This document shows positions 62,537 to 64,000 of a DNA stretch of 64,000 bases, piece after piece; the first letter of the stretch is position 1, and each line of letters opens with the position of its first letter. Where the stretch lies: assembly GCF_001571365.1 (NCBI RefSeq), contig NZ_BCTQ01000003.1, forward strand, positions 62,001-126,000, in the 5' to 3' direction. The notes beneath the pieces are model-generated. The model worked only from the letters and a program-made list of their open reading frames with translations, was not told the DNA's origin and made no database searches. Source of the DNA: Achromobacter denitrificans NBRC 15125. GTDB taxonomy: Bacteria > Pseudomonadota > Gammaproteobacteria > Burkholderiales > Burkholderiaceae_B. The position numbers and the translations under genes are program-made.

Positions 62537-64000
62537 ATCTGCCCGTAGCCATCCCGCCGCAAGGTCTCGCAGCGCTGGAAGCGCGCCTGCGGCAAGACCT
62601 GTCGTGGCTGGAAATCCCCGCCAAGAACTGGGTCACGCCCCGCCACGTCGACGGCCGGCAGGTGCTGGACGTGGCCGTCGTCGGCGGCGGCATGGCCGGC
62701 CTGGCGGCGGCGGCGTCGCTCAAGCACCTGGGCATCGCCGCGCCGATTTTCGACCAGGCGCCCGAAGGCTATGAAGGCCCCTGGGCCACCACCGCCCGCA
62801 TGGAAACCCTGCGTTCGCCCAAGCAGCTGACCGGCCCCGCGCTGGGCCTGCCCGCGCTGACCTTCCGCGCCTGGTTCGAAGCGCAGTTCGGCGCCGACGC
62901 CTGGGAAGCGCTGGACAAGATCCCGCGCCTTCAATGGATGGACTACCTGCGCTGGTACCGCCGCGTGCTGGAACTGGACGTGCGGAACGAGCACCGCATC
63001 CTGGCCGTGCTGCCGCGCGCCGACGACCTGGTGCAGCTCGACATCGAATCCCCCGCCGGACGCGAGACGGTGCTGGCGCGCCGCGTGGTGCTGGCAACCG
63101 GGCGCGACGGCCTGGGCGGCGCCTACGTGCCTGATTTCGCGAAGAAACTGCCGCGCGACCGCTGGGCGCACTCGTCCGACGTGATGGACTACGCCACGCT
63201 CGCCGGCAAGCGGGTGGGCGTGGTCGGCGCCGGCGCGTCCGCCATGGACAGCGCCGCGACCGCGCTGGAGGCGGGCGCCGCCAGCGTGGACCTGCTGATC
63301 CGCCGCAACGATATTCCGCGCATCAACAAGGGCAAGGGCGCCGGCAACCCCGGCCTGACCCACGGCCACCTGACGCTGCCCGACGAGTGGAAGTGGAAGA
63401 TCCGCCACTACATCAACGCCGCCCAGGTGCCGCCGCCTCGCGGCAGCACGCTGCGCGTGTCGCGCCATCCGAACGCCCGCTTCAATCTGGGCGCAGGCGT
63501 GCAGGACCTGGCCCTGGTGGACGACGAAATCCGCGTCACCACGCCCAAGGGCGTGTTCGCGCTGGACTTCCTGATCTTCTCCACGGGCTTCCGAATCGAC
63601 TGGACCGTGCGTCCGGAGTTCGCGGCGCTCGCGCCGCACGTGCGCGCCTGGGGCGACCGCTACGTGCCGCCGGCCGGCGAGGAAGACCAGGAACTGCATG
63701 ATTCGCCCGACCTGGGCGCCGTCTTCGAATTGCAGGAAAAAACGCCGGGCGCCTGTCCCGGCCTGGACCGGGTGCACTGCTTCTCGTACCCGGCGGCGCT
63801 GACCCAGGGCACGATCTCGGGCGACATCCCGGCGATCAGCGAAGGCGCCAAGCGCCTGGCCCAGGGCATCGCCGGCCTGTTCTACCGCGAAGACGTGGCC
63901 ACGCACTACGCCAATATGGAAGCGTTCTCCGAACCGGAAGTGTTCGGCGACGAATGGGTCCCGGCCCCGGCTCCCGCCCAGGCGTCCGTCCCGCAGTCGG
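62533..64000 (+). CDS. FAD/NAD(P)-binding oxidoreductase, cut by window end
   Basis: A flavoprotein open to the window end, at least 489 residues. The FAD-binding motif is VAVVGGGMAGLAAAASL near residue 50, and a second dinucleotide motif VGVVGAGASAMDSAATAL lies near 235. The layout (two GxGxxG motifs, FSTGFRIDW near 350) resembles flavin monooxygenases and pyridine nucleotide-disulfide-type oxidoreductases. It is translationally coupled to the LysR gene. The C-terminal VPAPAPAQASVPQS looks like an end region or linker, so little may be missing. Substrate unknown. Confidence 0.85.
   Translation, partial: MNLPVAIPPQGLAALEARLRQDLSWLEIPAKNWVTPRHVDGRQVLDVAVVGGGMAGLAAAASLKHLGIAAPIFDQAPEGYEGPWATTARMETLRSPKQLTGPALGLPALTFRAWFEAQFGADAWEALDKIPRLQWMDYLRWYRRVLELDVRNEHRILAVLPRADDLVQLDIESPAGRETVLARRVVLATGRDGLGGAYVPDFAKKLPRDRWAHSSDVMDYATLAGKRVGVVGAGASAMDSAATALEAGAASVDLLIRRNDIPRINKGKGAGNPGLTHGHLTLPDEWKWKIRHYINAAQVPPPRGSTLRVSRHPNARFNLGAGVQDLALVDDEIRVTTPKGVFALDFLIFSTGFRIDWTVRPEFAALAPHVRAWGDRYVPPAGEEDQELHDSPDLGAVFELQEKTPGACPGLDRVHCFSYPAALTQGTISGDIPAISEGAKRLAQGIAGLFYREDVATHYANMEAFSEPEVFGDEWVPAPAPAQASVPQS

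Overview
The window looks like a chromosome segment of a high-GC betaproteobacterium of the Alcaligenaceae (Bordetella/Achromobacter type). This rests on an arylmalonate decarboxylase whose key residues fall at the positions I remember for the Bordetella bronchiseptica enzyme, Bug-type periplasmic receptors, a guaB-guaA pair and the family-typical mix of LysR/GntR regulators. The assignment comes from recognising protein families by eye, not from a search.

Bases 1-10.4 kb: a truncated P-type cation ATPase, a predicted PD-(D/E)XK nuclease-like protein, a decayed soxR 3' end, a hipBA toxin-antitoxin operon with a clear promoter/operator, catalase katA behind a probable OxyR site, and a lone nuclease-helicase (DUF2075) gene. 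Bases 10.4-20.7 kb: a seven-gene leftward operon (GMC oxidoreductase, aldehyde dehydrogenase, methylaspartate ammonia-lyase, inositol-phosphatase-like protein, three-part ABC importer) with a divergent LysR regulator; it looks like uptake and oxidation of an unidentified amino/alcohol compound. Bases 20.7-25.1 kb: Fur box, ECF sigma factor, FecR and TonB siderophore receptor. Bases 25.1-29 kb: a GntR-Bug-arylmalonate decarboxylase-Bug cluster. Then come a secreted GH75-like protein and a methyltransferase.

Bases 31,362-52,016: a genomic island of about 20.6 kb inserted in the 3' end of guaA. It is bounded by 19-bp imperfect direct repeats that both encode the last guaA codons; guaA's probable original terminator is left on the far side. 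A P4-type tyrosine integrase, broken by a frameshift, lies next to guaA. The cargo is nearly all antiphage defence: a Shango-type trio (TerB-domain protein, ATPase, Lhr-like helicase), an AbiE toxin-antitoxin pair, a DRT type 1-like reverse transcriptase-nitrilase, and a SIR2-APAZ/short Argonaute (SPARSA-type) pair. A decayed second right end at 38.46-38.71 kb suggests that two related elements accumulated at the same site.

Bases 52-64 kb are core-like: guaA and guaB, a DUF2239 gene behind three ACCCGG repeats, a LysE exporter with a divergent GlxA-type regulator, a DCC thiol-disulfide protein, a Tat-exported beta carbonic anhydrase, a small envelope operon with an OmpA-like protein, several small proteins, and a LysR regulator overlapping a flavoprotein cut by the window end. 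I saw no rRNA, tRNA or CRISPR array.
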